This document shows positions 34,901 to 41,690 of a stretch of 64,000 nucleotides of DNA, one piece after another; positions within the stretch are counted from its first letter, which is position 1, and each line of letters opens with the position of its first letter. Origin of the DNA: Mactromeris polynyma (taxonomy: Eukaryota; Mollusca; Bivalvia; Venerida; Mactridae); contig JASFXZ010000004.1 in assembly GCA_032209605.1 (NCBI GenBank), positions 36,118,401 through 36,182,400 of the forward strand, read 5' to 3'. The notes under the pieces are model-generated. The model was not told the DNA's origin. It saw nothing but the letters and a program-made list of their open reading frames with translations, and did no database searches. The translations under genes and the position numbers were made by a program.

Positions 34901-35289
34901 TTTTCACTTGTGACTACGCTAGTCGTGAAAATATTCTGTCCGCTGCTCAGTCAGTGAAATAACTTTGGATCTTTCAATGAAACACACAAATATCTTCTAC
35001 ATCATTGTTCTGTGTACTTACAGTAATATTTCTCTGACTTCAAATTTTCCAGCTACGACATGCTATACAGGGACACATTGACGAACAAGCTGAAAGGAAG
35101 AAGAAGTATCATTCACGTACAAACCGGGAACCAGACGTGTCAGACTCTGAGGATGAACTTGTTGATCCACAGCAACTACAGGTTGTGCATTCCCAGGAAC
35201 CAGACGGTTATAGACTGGTTAACCGATTCAGTGGAAAATTTGATGTTAGTGATGTTAATGAAAATTTAGATGAAACCAGTCAAGTTTGA
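7911..35289 (+). CDS. CLCN2: CLC-2-type voltage-gated chloride channel, 3' part of gene (20 exons)
   Basis: Twenty GT-AG exons join without phase error into 753 codons plus stop. Order: GPFVHIAS selectivity-filter segment, [36 protein letters not shown], the luminal-loop and middle helices, helix N region ([19 protein letters not shown]), late helices ending in [12 protein letters not shown] domain 1 ([11 protein letters not shown] to ERIL), a Ser/Pro-rich linker with PTPPPRVEI, and CBS domain 2 ([20 protein letters not shown] to LKELRHAIQG), then an acidic tail ending TSQV. This is the CLC-1/2/K plasma-membrane channel branch and is closest in recall to CLC-2; it should pass chloride and be tuned by the CBS pair in the cytoplasm. 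The N-terminus, the GSGIP filter segment and the gating glutamate are encoded upstream of the window. Introns are long and repeat-rich. Confidence 0.93.
8012..8180. repeat. Dispersed repeat beginning with a short hairpin
   Basis: It starts AGCTCACCTGAGCC and runs on to GGTGAGCTATTAAGATC; the AGCTCACC/GGTGAGCT arms can pair. The rest (AAACGACATCACCTAAACTG and on) resembles a repeat seen widely in bivalve introns, judged from memory. Non-coding. Confidence 0.45.
8783..8861 (+). CDS. CLCN2: Chloride channel exon b ([16 protein letters not shown])
   Basis: Phase 0 to 1. The donor is GTTTGT, weaker than the others, but the phase and the GG-VLFSIE continuation into the next exon are exact. Confidence 0.9.
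8870..9270. repeat. Decayed tandem repeat built on (C)TATGGCCC
   Basis: About 13 degenerate units of roughly 30 bp, each with TATGGCCCCTTTT or ATGGTCCCTT followed by TATTGAATATTCATAC or ACCAATTATAAC. It lies in the intron after exon b. The open frames there are products of the repeat. Confidence 0.55.
9425..9820. repeat. Dispersed repeat, copy 1 (pair with 61235-61580)
   Basis: It shares ordered blocks with 61235-61580: TATGCTCATTTTT, ATGCATTATCA, ATAATGTAT, CTCTGTATTTGAC and GCCAGATNCATCTTTAAT. Old, divergent and non-coding. Confidence 0.5.
10117..10242 (+). CDS. CLCN2: Chloride channel exon c ([18 protein letters not shown])
   Basis: 126 nt, phase 1 to 1, acceptor TTTTAG, donor GTATGT. 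It encodes a highly conserved membrane segment. Confidence 0.92.
10646..10730 (+). CDS. CLCN2: Chloride channel exon d ([18 protein letters not shown])
   Basis: 85 nt, phase 1 to 2, acceptor TTTCCAG, donor GTAAAT. Confidence 0.9.
10886..11100 (+). mobile_element. tRNA-derived SINE-like element (family S1)
   Basis: The head has an A-box-like stretch (CAGTGGTCGAGGGATAGACC) and a B-box-like GAGTTCGAGCC, as in tRNA-derived SINEs. The body has GGTAGCCAGGAAGCAGTCAT and ends in TGTAAAATAAATAAGTTTAAAC. Two further copies lie at 60020-60140 (+) and 60195-60357 (-). No functional tRNA cloverleaf is claimed. Confidence 0.7.
11258..12903. repeat. 47-bp minisatellite, about 35 copies
   Basis: The unit is GGACTCTAGCTATGCTACTG then TAACCAGAGTGGTCAAGTCT then GAGGGGA. 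Units are 90-100% alike. Variants are grouped: GTTCATGTC in the first half and CTGAAACC mostly in a run near 12160-12360 and again at the 3' end, which points to block-wise amplification. It lies in the channel intron between exons d and e. Confidence 0.95.
12904..13416. other. Intron remainder after minisatellite
   Basis: Unique sequence with short overlapping open frames on both strands, none with recognisable protein content. It may be an old transposon remnant; I could not identify it. Confidence 0.3.
13417..13518 (+). CDS. CLCN2: Chloride channel exon e ([18 protein letters not shown])
   Basis: 102 nt, phase 2 to 2. It lies about 500 bp after the 47-bp minisatellite that fills the preceding intron. 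Confidence 0.9.
13828..13912 (+). CDS. CLCN2: Chloride channel exon f ([20 protein letters not shown])
   Basis: 85 nt, phase 2 to 0, acceptor TTTTTTCAG, donor GTGAGT. The longer open frame around it is only exon plus intron read-through. Confidence 0.9.
13920..15173. other. Intron between exons f and g
   Basis: The 14346-14672 frame (108 aa, hydrophobic, Cys/Pro-rich) has low-complexity character and no recognised domain. A poly(T) tract is at 14781-14793. I see no further gene. Confidence 0.35.
15174..15326 (+). CDS. CLCN2: Chloride channel exon g ([16 protein letters not shown] to LFIIMN)
   Basis: 153 nt, phase 0 to 0, donor GTAAGT. Its last 40 bases plus the 5' splice site are the first unit of a 53-bp tandem array that continues through the intron. 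Only this first donor preserves the frame; read-through meets a TAA inside the first repeat. Confidence 0.9.
15274..16136 (+). repeat. 53-bp minisatellite carrying the exon g 5' splice site, about 16 copies
   Basis: Each unit holds CATATACGTCAGTCTNGTCC, TCTTTATCATAATGAAT (the end of exon g) and then GTAAGTAGTTGTTTAA (the donor and start of the intron). The first unit is the functional exon end; about 15 more follow directly. Copies differ mostly at one site (CTGGTCC as in the exon, or CTCGTCC). Confidence 0.95.
16510..16830. repeat. Dispersed repeat, copy 1 (pair with 28610-28960)
   Basis: Shared ordered blocks include TTGACAAANTATTCTTAGT, GAGAAAATTGGTGGTAA, TGCATTGTCACTT, AAAACCACAA, GGAAATACCTGT and AGCATATTTTGATAGAAAAT. 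Both copies lie in introns of the same gene. Confidence 0.65.
17242..17311 (+). CDS. CLCN2: Chloride channel exon h ([20 protein letters not shown])
   Basis: 70 nt, phase 0 to 1, acceptor ATTACAG, donor GTAAGA. It encodes the region around helix N. Confidence 0.92.
17608..17718 (+). CDS. CLCN2: Chloride channel exon i ([19 protein letters not shown])
   Basis: 111 nt, phase 1 to 1, acceptor TTGCAG, donor GTAAGG. It includes the conserved PGGYAVV segment. Confidence 0.93.
18220..18430. repeat. Old dispersed element fragment in channel intron
   Basis: A stretch with AGAACGGGACGTAAAATAG, TGGGCGGGGACGCGACGTCC and CTCGGCCAAGTTTGATAAC, richer in G+C than its surroundings and resembling fragments repeated in bivalve genomes (recollection only). 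No second copy seen in the window. Confidence 0.3.
18635..18732 (+). CDS. CLCN2: Chloride channel exon j ([20 protein letters not shown])
   Basis: 98 nt, phase 1 to 0, donor GTAAGT. It encodes the late membrane helix ending [14 protein letters not shown]. Confidence 0.93.
19446..19561 (+). CDS. CLCN2: Chloride channel exon k ([20 protein letters not shown])
   Basis: 116 nt, phase 0 to 2, acceptor TTTTCAG, donor GTAAGT. It carries the last membrane helix and the start of the cytoplasmic tail (LKRLPYLP). Confidence 0.92.
19646..19895. mobile_element. MITE family A, copy 1
   Basis: About 250 bp bounded by inverted ends TTTGAGTGCTGCTATGGGAT and the complement of CGTACAGCAGCGCTCATATA. Subterminal ACAACCTCTTCT pairs with AGAAGAGGTTG. 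Sister copies are at 27414-27663 and 62992-63240. Confidence 0.8.
20437..20630 (+). pseudogene. Diverged partial copy of chloride channel exon m inside an intron
   Basis: After a CACTCACAG acceptor like that of exon m, the sequence repeats exon m: ATTCT, then the [12 protein letters not shown] and PTPPPRVEI blocks. About 60 bases found in the middle of exon m (RFELERIL to VCVPG) are missing. In the aligned part, differences fall mainly at third codon positions (TCG/TCC, ACA/ACG, GGT/GGA, CCA/CCG), so it evolved for a time as coding sequence. Its acceptor needs a phase-1 donor, but the preceding exon ends in phase 2, and splicing to it would hit TGA within about 15 codons. It is therefore most likely a decayed exon duplicate, although an alternative exon cannot be excluded. 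Confidence 0.75.
20657..20790 (+). CDS. CLCN2: Chloride channel exon l (CBS domain 1, first part)
   Basis: 134 nt, phase 2 to 1, acceptor ATTACAG, donor GTAGGA. It encodes [19 protein letters not shown] to TYPLVDSR. The frame is also open upstream into the pseudo-exon, but the phase from exon k fixes this acceptor. Confidence 0.88.
20950..21080. repeat. Short tandem repeat, about three units of 37 bp
   Basis: CATCCGGAAGTATGCCAAA followed by TATTGATATTTGCGA occurs about three times with small changes. It lies in the channel intron after exon l. Confidence 0.6.
21493..21770 (+). CDS. CLCN2: Chloride channel exon m (end of CBS 1 and Pro-rich linker)
   Basis: 278 nt, phase 1 to 0. It encodes [18 protein letters not shown], then a Ser/Thr/Pro-rich linker with [13 protein letters not shown] and a basic stretch. 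It is the parent of the partial copy at 20437-20630. Confidence 0.92.
21822..22015. mobile_element. MITE family B, copy 1
   Basis: Ends GCAGTAAAACCTCAACAATA and the complement of AGTGAGGTTTTGCTGTA, with internal AAGACCACCCTTGGGACC and ATTGAGGTGGTCTTAATAT. Four copies occur in the window. It lies between exons m and n. Confidence 0.8.
22073..22232 (+). CDS. CLCN2: Chloride channel exon n (linker, LRSILKK)
   Basis: 160 nt, phase 0 to 1. Cytoplasmic linker with acidic [14 protein letters not shown] followed by basic LRSILKKNS; low conservation is expected in this region of the family. Confidence 0.85.
22307..22467. mobile_element. MITE family B, copy 2
   Basis: Decayed copy with CCTCAATAATAAGACTGCCC at the left and GTGAGGTTTTACTATA at the right. 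It is about 300 bp from copy 1, in the next intron. Confidence 0.7.
23142..23221 (+). CDS. CLCN2: Chloride channel exon o (linker)
   Basis: 80 nt, phase 1 to 0, acceptor ATTTCAG, donor GTAAGT. It encodes [19 protein letters not shown] and on to PFVLD. Confidence 0.8.
24410..25252. repeat. 35-bp minisatellite, about 24 copies
   Basis: The unit is GTGCAGAATTAATGGTTACC then GGTAGGTCAACTGAT. Early units carry CAATAAAT in place of CAACTGAT. Units with TAGTTACC and GGATACTG alternate at 24890-25100, showing a short higher-order pattern. Located between exons o and p of the channel gene. Confidence 0.95.
25476..25514 (+). CDS. CLCN2: Chloride channel microexon p (13 codons)
   Basis: A 39-nt exon, phase 0 to 0, with acceptor ATTTGCAG and donor GTAAGT. 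It encodes [13 protein letters not shown]. Being symmetric, it could be skipped without frame change. Confidence 0.65.
25880..26056. repeat. Dispersed repeat, copy 1 (pair with 28090-28253), with G tract
   Basis: A run of about 13 G at 25884-25896 precedes GTATGGACAATATAATTATA. The body shares CTGTCAATAAA, CATGTTCATATTCATATT, TTTATATTCCATTA and GGTGTTTTAATTATAATAAA with the second copy. Confidence 0.65.
26319..26360 (+). CDS. CLCN2: Chloride channel microexon q (14 codons)
   Basis: 42 nt, phase 0 to 0, acceptor ATTGTAG, donor GTAAAA. It encodes [14 protein letters not shown], which leads into QEAWEHNQL of the next exon as expected before CBS domain 2 in this family. Confidence 0.72.
26740..26960. 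repeat. Old dispersed element fragment
   Basis: Sequence with GGTCGGTTGGTAGATCATAT and AGGTCAATGTCAAACTGACC, matching a pattern common in bivalve introns as I recall. No second copy seen here. A G-rich run follows at 27031-27058. Confidence 0.3.
27414..27663. mobile_element. MITE family A, copy 2
   Basis: The best-preserved copy. The left end CATATGAGCGCTGCTGTAGG pairs with the right end CGTACAGCGGCGCTCATATA; internal TGACGTCATTTTAAGAAAAC pairs with the complement of GTTTTCTGGAAATTACGTCA. No ORF. Confidence 0.85.
28090..28253. repeat. Dispersed repeat, copy 2 (pair with 25880-26056)
   Basis: Same orientation as copy 1, about 80% alike by eye, also beginning GTATGGACC next to an (AT)n run. 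Confidence 0.65.
28610..28960. repeat. Dispersed repeat, copy 2 (pair with 16510-16830)
   Basis: It carries the same ordered blocks as the copy at 16510-16830 with small insertions. Confidence 0.65.
28961..30065. other. Intron between microexon q and exon r, first unique part
   Basis: No exon-like segment seen on either strand; short frames lack splice context or recognisable protein. Confidence 0.4.
30066..30515. repeat. 22-bp minisatellite, about 20 copies
   Basis: The unit is CTATCTCTCACAAACACAAG plus AA, with recurrent CACGAACACAAGAA and CAAAGACAAG variants. Because 22 is not a multiple of 3, three overlapping frames each stay open and give 22-residue pseudo-repeats; none is a gene. Confidence 0.93.
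30590..32910. other. Remainder of the intron before exon r
   Basis: Mostly AT-rich unique sequence. The 31440-31610 segment (GGCTTCCTGTCTGGATGGAA, CTCTGGCACTCGGGTAAC) is more complex and may be a transposon remnant. No gene recognised. Confidence 0.35.
32916..33020 (+). CDS. CLCN2: Chloride channel exon r (start of CBS domain 2)
   Basis: 105 nt, phase 0 to 0, acceptor TCTTTCAG, donor GTAAGT. It encodes [15 protein letters not shown] and [15 protein letters not shown], one of the most diagnostic segments for CLC-2. Confidence 0.93.
33126..33755. repeat. 24-bp minisatellite with acceptor-like units, about 17 near-identical copies plus older ones
   Basis: The unit CTATATCCTTGTTCCATCTT then CCAG repeats almost without change from about 33340 to 33750, preceded by older diverged units (CTTTGAGCTATATCCTTGCT) from 33126. 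Because 24 is a multiple of 3, several frames on both strands are open and give 8-residue repeats such as SSSYILVP; these are not genes. It lies in the intron just before channel exon s. Confidence 0.95.
33912..33998 (+). CDS. CLCN2: Chloride channel exon s (CBS domain 2, middle)
   Basis: 87 nt, phase 0 to 0, acceptor TATTCCAG, donor GTGAGT. It encodes [20 protein letters not shown] and on to VVALKE. Confidence 0.93.
35053..35289 (+). CDS. CLCN2: Chloride channel terminal exon t (end of CBS 2 and C-terminal tail)
   Basis: 237 nt including TGA at 35287-35289, acceptor TTTTCCAG. It encodes [18 protein letters not shown] followed by an acidic tail with [14 protein letters not shown], ending NLDETSQV. 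Confidence 0.92.
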   Translation, partial: LRHAIQGHIDEQAERKKKYHSRTNREPDVSDSEDELVDPQQLQVVHSQEPDGYRLVNRFSGKFDVSDVNENLDETSQV

Positions 35290-36495
35290 AAGTCCAGTTT
35301 ATGGAAATATTTGGACTGGTTTTCTTCTTCAGTTGATATTCTATGTGACATCTGTGCAGTTTTCAATGAGTCCAGTCTAATGAAGAATGATCAGTATGAT
35401 AAGTTCATCAAGTGTAGCAAGATGATCAAACTGGACGACTATATACAGGGAACATTGGAACGAACATACTGAAGAAAATCTGCCAGGCATATATCTGCCG
35501 TGAAATACTGTTATATTCTGTCATATTTACCATTCAATGGTATTTGCCCTAGTCGCTTTGTTTATTATTACACACTATATATGTTCCAGTATTTAACAGT
35601 GATTCTATGTCTCACTTGCTGTTTAGTTAGATTCTTACAGACAGGTGTCTTATCGCTTGACTTTTGTCCGTCCGTAGGTAAACTTTGAAACTCTTTGTCC
35701 TTTAAATTATAATTCAGTGGAATTTCATTAAATATTTACGAAGATCTGCCATGACAATAATTGGTTAAGGGAGATAATTCAGTATGAATATAGGTCTCCG
35801 AGTTATTGCCATGTGTTACAATGTCACATGCACTAGCAGTATTGAAATGGGTTTTTTCATACATTTATGCATATTTAGTTTCTCCTATATTTGACTGTTT
35901 GTTGATTCTTTTACCATGGAGCTGCTGTGATGTGAGTTTTTTTTGTAGTTCAGTGGTAACATCTTTTATGTTAACAACGAATAACTGGAGGTTTGCAACA
36001 AAATTCATTTGTACGTATTTTTTCCTTGATGTCAATATATATTATATGCGTTATTTTTAAATATCATCATTGTTTATGCATTTTGTTCTATGCAATAATA
36101 CCCGGTCATTGTTTGATATGTTATTTTTTTATGTTCTATATCATTGTATACTTTGGATAGTTGATTGCTTTTGTTTTAGTTACAGTTAATATTTAATTAT
36201 AGTTGTATGATGTTGTTAGTTTGCAATGTGTACATACTTTATATTTCTGTGTAATCATTATGTGATATATGTTCTTATACAGAAAGGCTTTAAATCTTAC
36301 ACACACACACATATATCTATATATGCATATCAGTAATTATAATAGAATTATTATAGTATACATGCTTGTGTTAAAGAATCTTATCATAACGGACAGGCAA
36401 TCTGGAGACCCGGGTTCGAATCCCGATGGCGCCATTGACCAATTTTTCGTGTTCCTCAAAACATAATTTTATATTATTATGTAGTGTATAACATT
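35290..36495 (+). other. Chloride channel 3' UTR and flanking DNA
   Basis: No ORF with recognisable content follows the stop. A tRNA-like fragment with B-box GGGTTCGAATCC is at 36405-36438, probably a truncated SINE. An (AC)n-(AT)n microsatellite is at 36299-36325. Confidence 0.45.
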
Positions 36496-36505
36496 CTCAT
36501 TGGTA

Positions 36506-36775
36506 GAGCCGTGGTCCAGTGGTTGGTGCGCTGGACTTGTAACCCGGCGATCCGGGTTCGATTCCCGGTCGCGGCAGGTCATACCCTTCCATGAAAATTT
36601 GATAAAAATGTCGATTTTCCTCCACATGTGGAGAAGTTGGTGGCTCCTTGTGGAAGGGTAAGTTAGTACTGGTTAGATTTCAGTCCAGGAAAAACTGGTT
36701 AGGTGAACCGGCCGTCGTATATAACTGAAATATCGTTGAGAAACGGCGTTAAACCCGATGAAACAAACAAACAAA
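36506..36775 (+). mobile_element. tRNA-derived SINE with target-site duplication
   Basis: The head reads TGGTCCAGTGGTTGGTGCGC (A-box region) and GGGTTCGATTCCCGG (B box). The body includes CTGGTTAGGTGAACCGGCCG and GAAACGGCGTTAAACCC, a 3' domain typical of mollusc SINEs as I recall, and the tail is (AAAC)n. The 10-bp direct repeat CTCATTGGTA flanks it exactly at 36496-36505 and 36776-36785, as expected for LINE-driven retroposition. It is probably recent given the intact duplication. Confidence 0.88.
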
Positions 36776-36785
36776 CTCATTGGTA

Positions 36786-38190
36786 ATTGTATGTATTGGT
36801 TTATACATGTTCTGGTAGATTCATTTGTTTGAAATGTCAGCTTTAAATCAAATCTATGAGGATGTTTATGTCTGAAACTTTCTTCAAGTTGGTCTTAAAT
36901 GAGAATATCAGGGTTTCTTTGTAACTGAGTTATGGCCCAGTTGGGGAGATATTGTCCATAACTGACTTCCTGGAACTGAATATCCTTGTGTATGTTTGCC
37001 TCAGAATCGTTTCCATGGTAACTGATGGAATTATTTATGTGTTCAGATAAATTTTATAAATATTAAATTTTATGTAAAGTTTTTTAATATATTTTTCCAT
37101 AAAATACTGTTTTACATCATTTAAATAAAGAATAGAATAGAATCATATAGATTATTAGTCATTATATATTCATTTCATAAATGCATTGTCCCCAGAATAA
37201 ATCTTTTGAATGTAATCATGTGTAAGATAATTGTTTTGTTTACTAATTACTTCACTCAATTGCAGTTTTTGCTACAAATAATCGGATTTATTCTTGTTGT
37301 CTGTAACTTTTGCTGTGAATCTCATTGTTCTAGTATTGATATGTTTTATAAAATTTTATTCTTGGAATTTAAGATTTTGTACACCTTGACGATTTATTTT
37401 GGTATTCTGATGTAAGTATTGTGTTTATAATTACATCTTGATGAGCTGACCAGTTTATGAAGATGGCATTGAACATCCCTCATTTAATAAGCATGGTTTA
37501 ACAATCCACATTGAAAAGGGCACAATTTCTATCAACACTCATGGAAGAAAGCACATTTTTGACCAGTTCTATGGTTTGCACTGACTATTTTCTACAAATT
37601 ATATCTGTAACTAAAGCACACATAGATATAAGTGGTTAAGTTAGTGACATGCAAATGTTTGCAAAGTCAAGAATGTCACAAGATTATTTCTGACGTTTTA
37701 CTGTGCACTCATTTCGGTGATTTGCAAATATTTTTGCAGTCAATCTATCTGAAAGCATCGATTCGTGATATTTTGCCTTGTCGCAAAAATTATCCACTTA
37801 CACAGTACATAGTGCCGTGAAGTAAGTAATATGTTTAGACCTATATCAACTACATTATTTCTCAATCTGGTTAAATTTGCACAGACATATTTTCTGATTG
37901 TGTTCAATGACGGAATATATCGGGATATATTGGGCTCAGGAGACTGGCCAATGTTGCACATAGACTTTGTTCTGTGGTCGTCTTATATAAAGTATGCCTA
38001 ATTTCATGAATCATGTTTAACTAACTAGACTGCTGTGTCCTCATTGTTGGTATAACTCTTGTTGCTAAACATTGTCCTTTCATTATTTTTGCCATGGTAA
38101 CTGAATGCATTATGTTAAATTGTATCTACAATGCCTAGTGTAAGACTCCTGGGTGCTTTGCTCTTCTGCCCAAGTTGAATCAATTGTTAT
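36786..38190. other. Intergenic or UTR DNA without recognisable gene
   Basis: AT-rich, short frames only. An AGAAT-type microsatellite start is at 37130-37142. Nothing else seen. Confidence 0.4.
37124..37129 (+). promoter_or_regulatory. Possible poly(A) signal of the chloride channel gene
   Basis: AATAAA in a T-rich context, with another at 37196-37201. Either would give a 3' UTR of about 1.8-1.9 kb that includes the SINE. A third AATAAA at 40971, with a GT-rich stretch behind it, is an alternative. Confidence 0.25.
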
Positions 38191-38370
38191 ACAGTCGGAC
38201 ATCGTTTATTCGACAACCTTCTACCCGAATAGTTAGTATCATTCAAAATAAATATCAGGTCCTGATGTATCTTCTTATGCAAGTCGCATTAAAACGGGAT
38301 ATTCAAAACCATGTATTATTCCAAATAAAATTTCGGGCCTGATGAATTTGAATGAACGAGGTGCGACTAT
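38191..38370. mobile_element. MITE family C, copy 1
   Basis: About 180 bp with ends ACAGTCGGACATCGTTTATT and the complement of GAATGAACGAGGTGCGACTAT, and internal CGACAACCTTCTACCCGAAT and AAATAAATATCAGGTCCTGA. Sister copies are at 39847-40026 and 54384-54556. Confidence 0.82.
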
Positions 38371-38728
38371 ATATGATATAATGGAAAATGTTAGAATAGA
38401 ATACATTTATGTCATGCTCTAGTTTTTGTATTAGTTTTATAGATTTCTCAGGGCGACGTGGGAGAATCAGATATGTCTTCCCAGGTGACTCATAAATAAC
38501 TGATGTGTTCATAGTTTACTTGCTGAACATTCCTACATTGCTATGTTAGGATATACCTTTGTTTTACATCATGTATACCAGATTTCATTTTCTACTCTTT
38601 CGTGTCTTTTGTTTACAAAGATGCATTGTTTTGTTTTGTTTGTCGGTATGTACACTACCTGGTGTCGGAGGGTAGCTGAGAAATACTCGGGTCTACAGTA
38701 GTCAAACTTGACAGGATAACTGTAATTT

Positions 38729-38794
38729 GAGGGCTCAACGCAACTGTATTTATGTATTTATATAGGCGTTACGACAGTGTTGCGCTGAGCCCTC
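38729..38794. repeat. 66-bp imperfect hairpin
   Basis: GAGGGCTCAACGCAACTGT pairs with ACAGTGTTGCGCTGAGCCCTC around a short AT-rich loop; about 19 of 21 stem positions pair. It could be a minimal foldback element or a structured RNA; it occurs once here. Confidence 0.65.
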
Positions 38795-38889
38795 GGTATG
38801 TGGTTAGTGTATAGAAGTGTTTGCAGTAACCATAGAAACAAAATGTTGCTCTTTTCTTTTTTGTATTTGATGAGTGCTAGGTAACAGTA

Positions 38890-39320
38890 AAGGTTGTAAA
38901 TTCTTCTACGTAACTAGGTACTAAAACTTACATAATTGACACATGTTATTGCAGGGATTATGGTCATTAGTTTGTAGGTTCTGCTATGTAACTAGGTTCT
39001 AAAATTTACATAATTGACACAGGTTTATGCAGGGATTTTGGTCGCTAATCAGGCTTGAGAATTTTCTGTGAATTCCGAAAATTCACGAATTTGATGCTCG
39101 CAAGGGCTGTTTTTGAGACAATTTAAGCCATCTTAGACACTTAAAAGCCATAAGCTTCAGCGGCCCCCTGGACACCTTCTTGAATTTTCAGCTGATTTTT
39201 AAATTTTGCATTTTCATGCCTGCTAATGTTGTAGGTTATTTTACATAGCAAGGTACTAACCCGTACATAATTCACAAAGGTTTATGCCGGGATTATGGTT
39301 GTTATGTTGTACAATAGTGT
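38890..39320. repeat. Three direct repeats of about 90 bp, interrupted
   Basis: Two adjacent units (GTAACTAGGTNCTAAAANTTAC, ATAATTGACACA, TGCAGGGATTNTGGTC) at about 38897-39046, and a third at about 39226-39318, separated by a 180-bp unrelated segment containing the short palindrome GAATTCCGAAAATTC. Confidence 0.65.
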
Positions 39321-39846
39321 GGAGGTTGTCTGTGAAGTCTTGCTCAAATAATCAAGTTGTTACAATGATTAGATTAGTTTGCAGAAATTCTAAACTTAAC
39401 TTGGAATGCCAAAGGTGATGATAATGTGGTGTACTTCTATTATATACTGGTATGGTTTGTCTATGAGGGTCATATACAAGAGTTCTGTACTAGTTACACG
39501 TCTTTACAGAACACACATACAACTGTGTACAAACTTGTTCATCACCCCTCATTTGCTAAATTGTTCATGATTTCAACATTTGTGAAAACTGATTTTTCAG
39601 TGCATAAAATAATACATAACTCAGAACTTGAAGTAATCAGTGTGTGAAAAATAACTGTAGGACCAAAGATCTACACATTACTTTCTTACATTGTCTCAAA
39701 TATTACATTGTATTATATCATATAATTATCTTGACATACCCTATATGGTGCACTATTCTATAAGATGCTGTTCTTAAATGTGTATTTGAAGTTTTGTTAT
39801 ATATTAGTCGATGGATTATTACTATGAAATAGCCTATTACTGGTAT

Positions 39847-40026
39847 ACAGTCAGACTTCGTTTAATTGACAACCTTCTATCCGAATACTCTGTATCATCC
39901 GAAATAAATATGAAGTCCCAATATATTGTCTTATGTACGTCAAATTAAAATGGGCTATTCAAAATCATGTATTGTTTGTGATAAAATTTCGGACCAAATG
40001 AATTCGAATGAACGAGGTCTGACTGT
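39847..40026. mobile_element. MITE family C, copy 2
   Basis: The most complete copy: ACAGTCAGACTTCGTTTAAT at the left and the complement of GAATGAACGAGGTCTGACTGT at the right. No ORF. Confidence 0.85.
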
Positions 40027-40320
40027 TTTTCTTATGTTTATTTGAATATGGTTTTGTACATCATACATGTATATAATTTAATAAATGGCCGATGTCATCA
40101 CATAGGCAAGGATGGTGACACTTGCAAATAATCTACGGTACTTACTTTTTTGTGATTGTTTACATTTTTGATACAAATACCTTTTTAATTATATTTTATA
40201 GTAGCTGAATTTCCTCAAATCAAACCTTACATGTGAATAGGCATTTTCTGGGTCTAATGTTCTGATATTCTTAATTGCATGATGTTTTGGTTACAGATTG
40301 AATTTATTTGGATGTGTATA

Positions 40321-40442
40321 TTGTTTCTATGTTTATGTTACATAAAGTTGCTATATGTTGTGTTGTGTAATGGAATGATCGTTGTTTCTATGTTTATGTT
40401 ACATAAAGTTGCTATATGTTGTGTTGTGTAATGGAATGATCG
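40321..40442. repeat. Tandem duplication of about 61 bp
   Basis: TTGTTTCTATGTTTATGTTA, CATAAAGTTGCTATATGTTG, TGTTGTGTAATGGAATGATC occurs twice in a row without visible change, so it is recent. Confidence 0.85.
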
Positions 40443-41029
40443 TTTTTGGCTCACACTGTCTTTATTCGATGGTTCCTTTCATATTTTCTGACCAAAACTT
40501 TTTTTTAATTTTCAGTAATGTTTGAAAATCTCAATAAGTATTCCCTATGAAGCTTTTATGAAACTGTTGTTTTTTAATTGTCCGTCCTGTTTTGCATAGG
40601 GGACAGGAATGCTATTTTTATAAAATAAATGTGCGGTTTGCATGAAGAATGAGTGGCAGGTTGACATGATAAACCAAGCCATGATTACATTTAGCCTGAC
40701 AATTTCTCAGTTTCAAACATTATCATGATCTGTTTACTGCATTGTAGATATTTGTGACAATATTTACAGCATACATTTGTTAATATTTTATGCTTATGTT
40801 TCAGTATACCCTGTTGAGTTTATACATGTATATGCTCATATCTTCATTTTTCAGATTGTCCACCTATGGTTTATTCTACTGTTTGTGTAAATAAGAAATA
40901 CATATATCAACTGATGTATTTAAGTCATCTGTAGTGCCTACATTTATGTACAGACATTTTAAATGTTGATAATAAAAGAAAACAATTGAACAAAGTCTGT
41001 GTTTGGTTTTATAACTAGTAGAGTTGTGT

Positions 41030-41690
41030 GCTTCACTAAGGATAGTTTTGTACTTAATGTGTAGAGTTGTGGAATTCACTTAGTAGAGTTGTGTACTTCT
41101 CTGAGGATAGTTTTGTACTTAATGTGTAGAGTTGTGTACTTCACTGAGGATAGTTTTGTACTTAATGTGTAGAGTTGTGTACTTCTCTGAGGATAGTTTT
41201 GTACTTAATGTGTAGAGTTGTGTACTTCTCTGAGGATAGTTTTGTACTTAATGTGTAGAGTTGTGTACTTCTCTGAGGATAGTTTTGTAGTTAACTGTGT
41301 AGAGTTGTGTACTTCTCTGAGTGGAGATGTGTACTTTTCTGAGTAGAGATTTGTACTTTTCTGAGTAAAGATGTGTACTGTTCTGAGTAGAGTTGTGTAC
41401 TTTTCTGAGTAGAGTTGTGTACTTTGCTTAGTAGAGATATGTACTTTGCTGAGTAAAGTTGTGTACTTCGCAGAGTAGAGATGTGTACTTTATTTAGTAG
41501 AGTTGTGTACTTCACTGTGTATAGTTGTGTACTTATCTGAGTTGAGATGTGTTTAAATTGCTTAGTAGAGATGTGTATTTCACTGAGTAGAGATGTGTAC
41601 TTTACTCTGTAGAGTTGTGTACTTTGCTGAGTTGAGTTGTGTACTTCACTGAGTAGAGTTGTGTTCTTCATTACGGAGAGTTGTGTACTT
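41030..41690. repeat. 22/43-bp minisatellite
   Basis: From 41040 to 41290 a 43-bp dimer (GATAGTTTTGTACTTAATGT, GTAGAGTTGTGTACTTCTCT, GAG) repeats about six times; from 41300 to 41690 a 22-bp monomer (TAGAGTTGTGTACTTTTCTGAG) repeats more loosely. The dimer appears to be two diverged monomers amplified together. The minus-strand 126-aa frame is a product of the repeat. Confidence 0.92.

Noticed and set aside
36406..36575. Possible tRNA genes (GGTTCGANTCC B boxes)
   Set aside because: The B boxes belong to SINE heads; one is truncated and the other is joined to a SINE body with a target-site duplication. No complete cloverleaf was established.
41291..41671. 126-aa minus-strand frame rich in STQLYS
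   Set aside because: Antisense of the 22-bp minisatellite; no other coding evidence.
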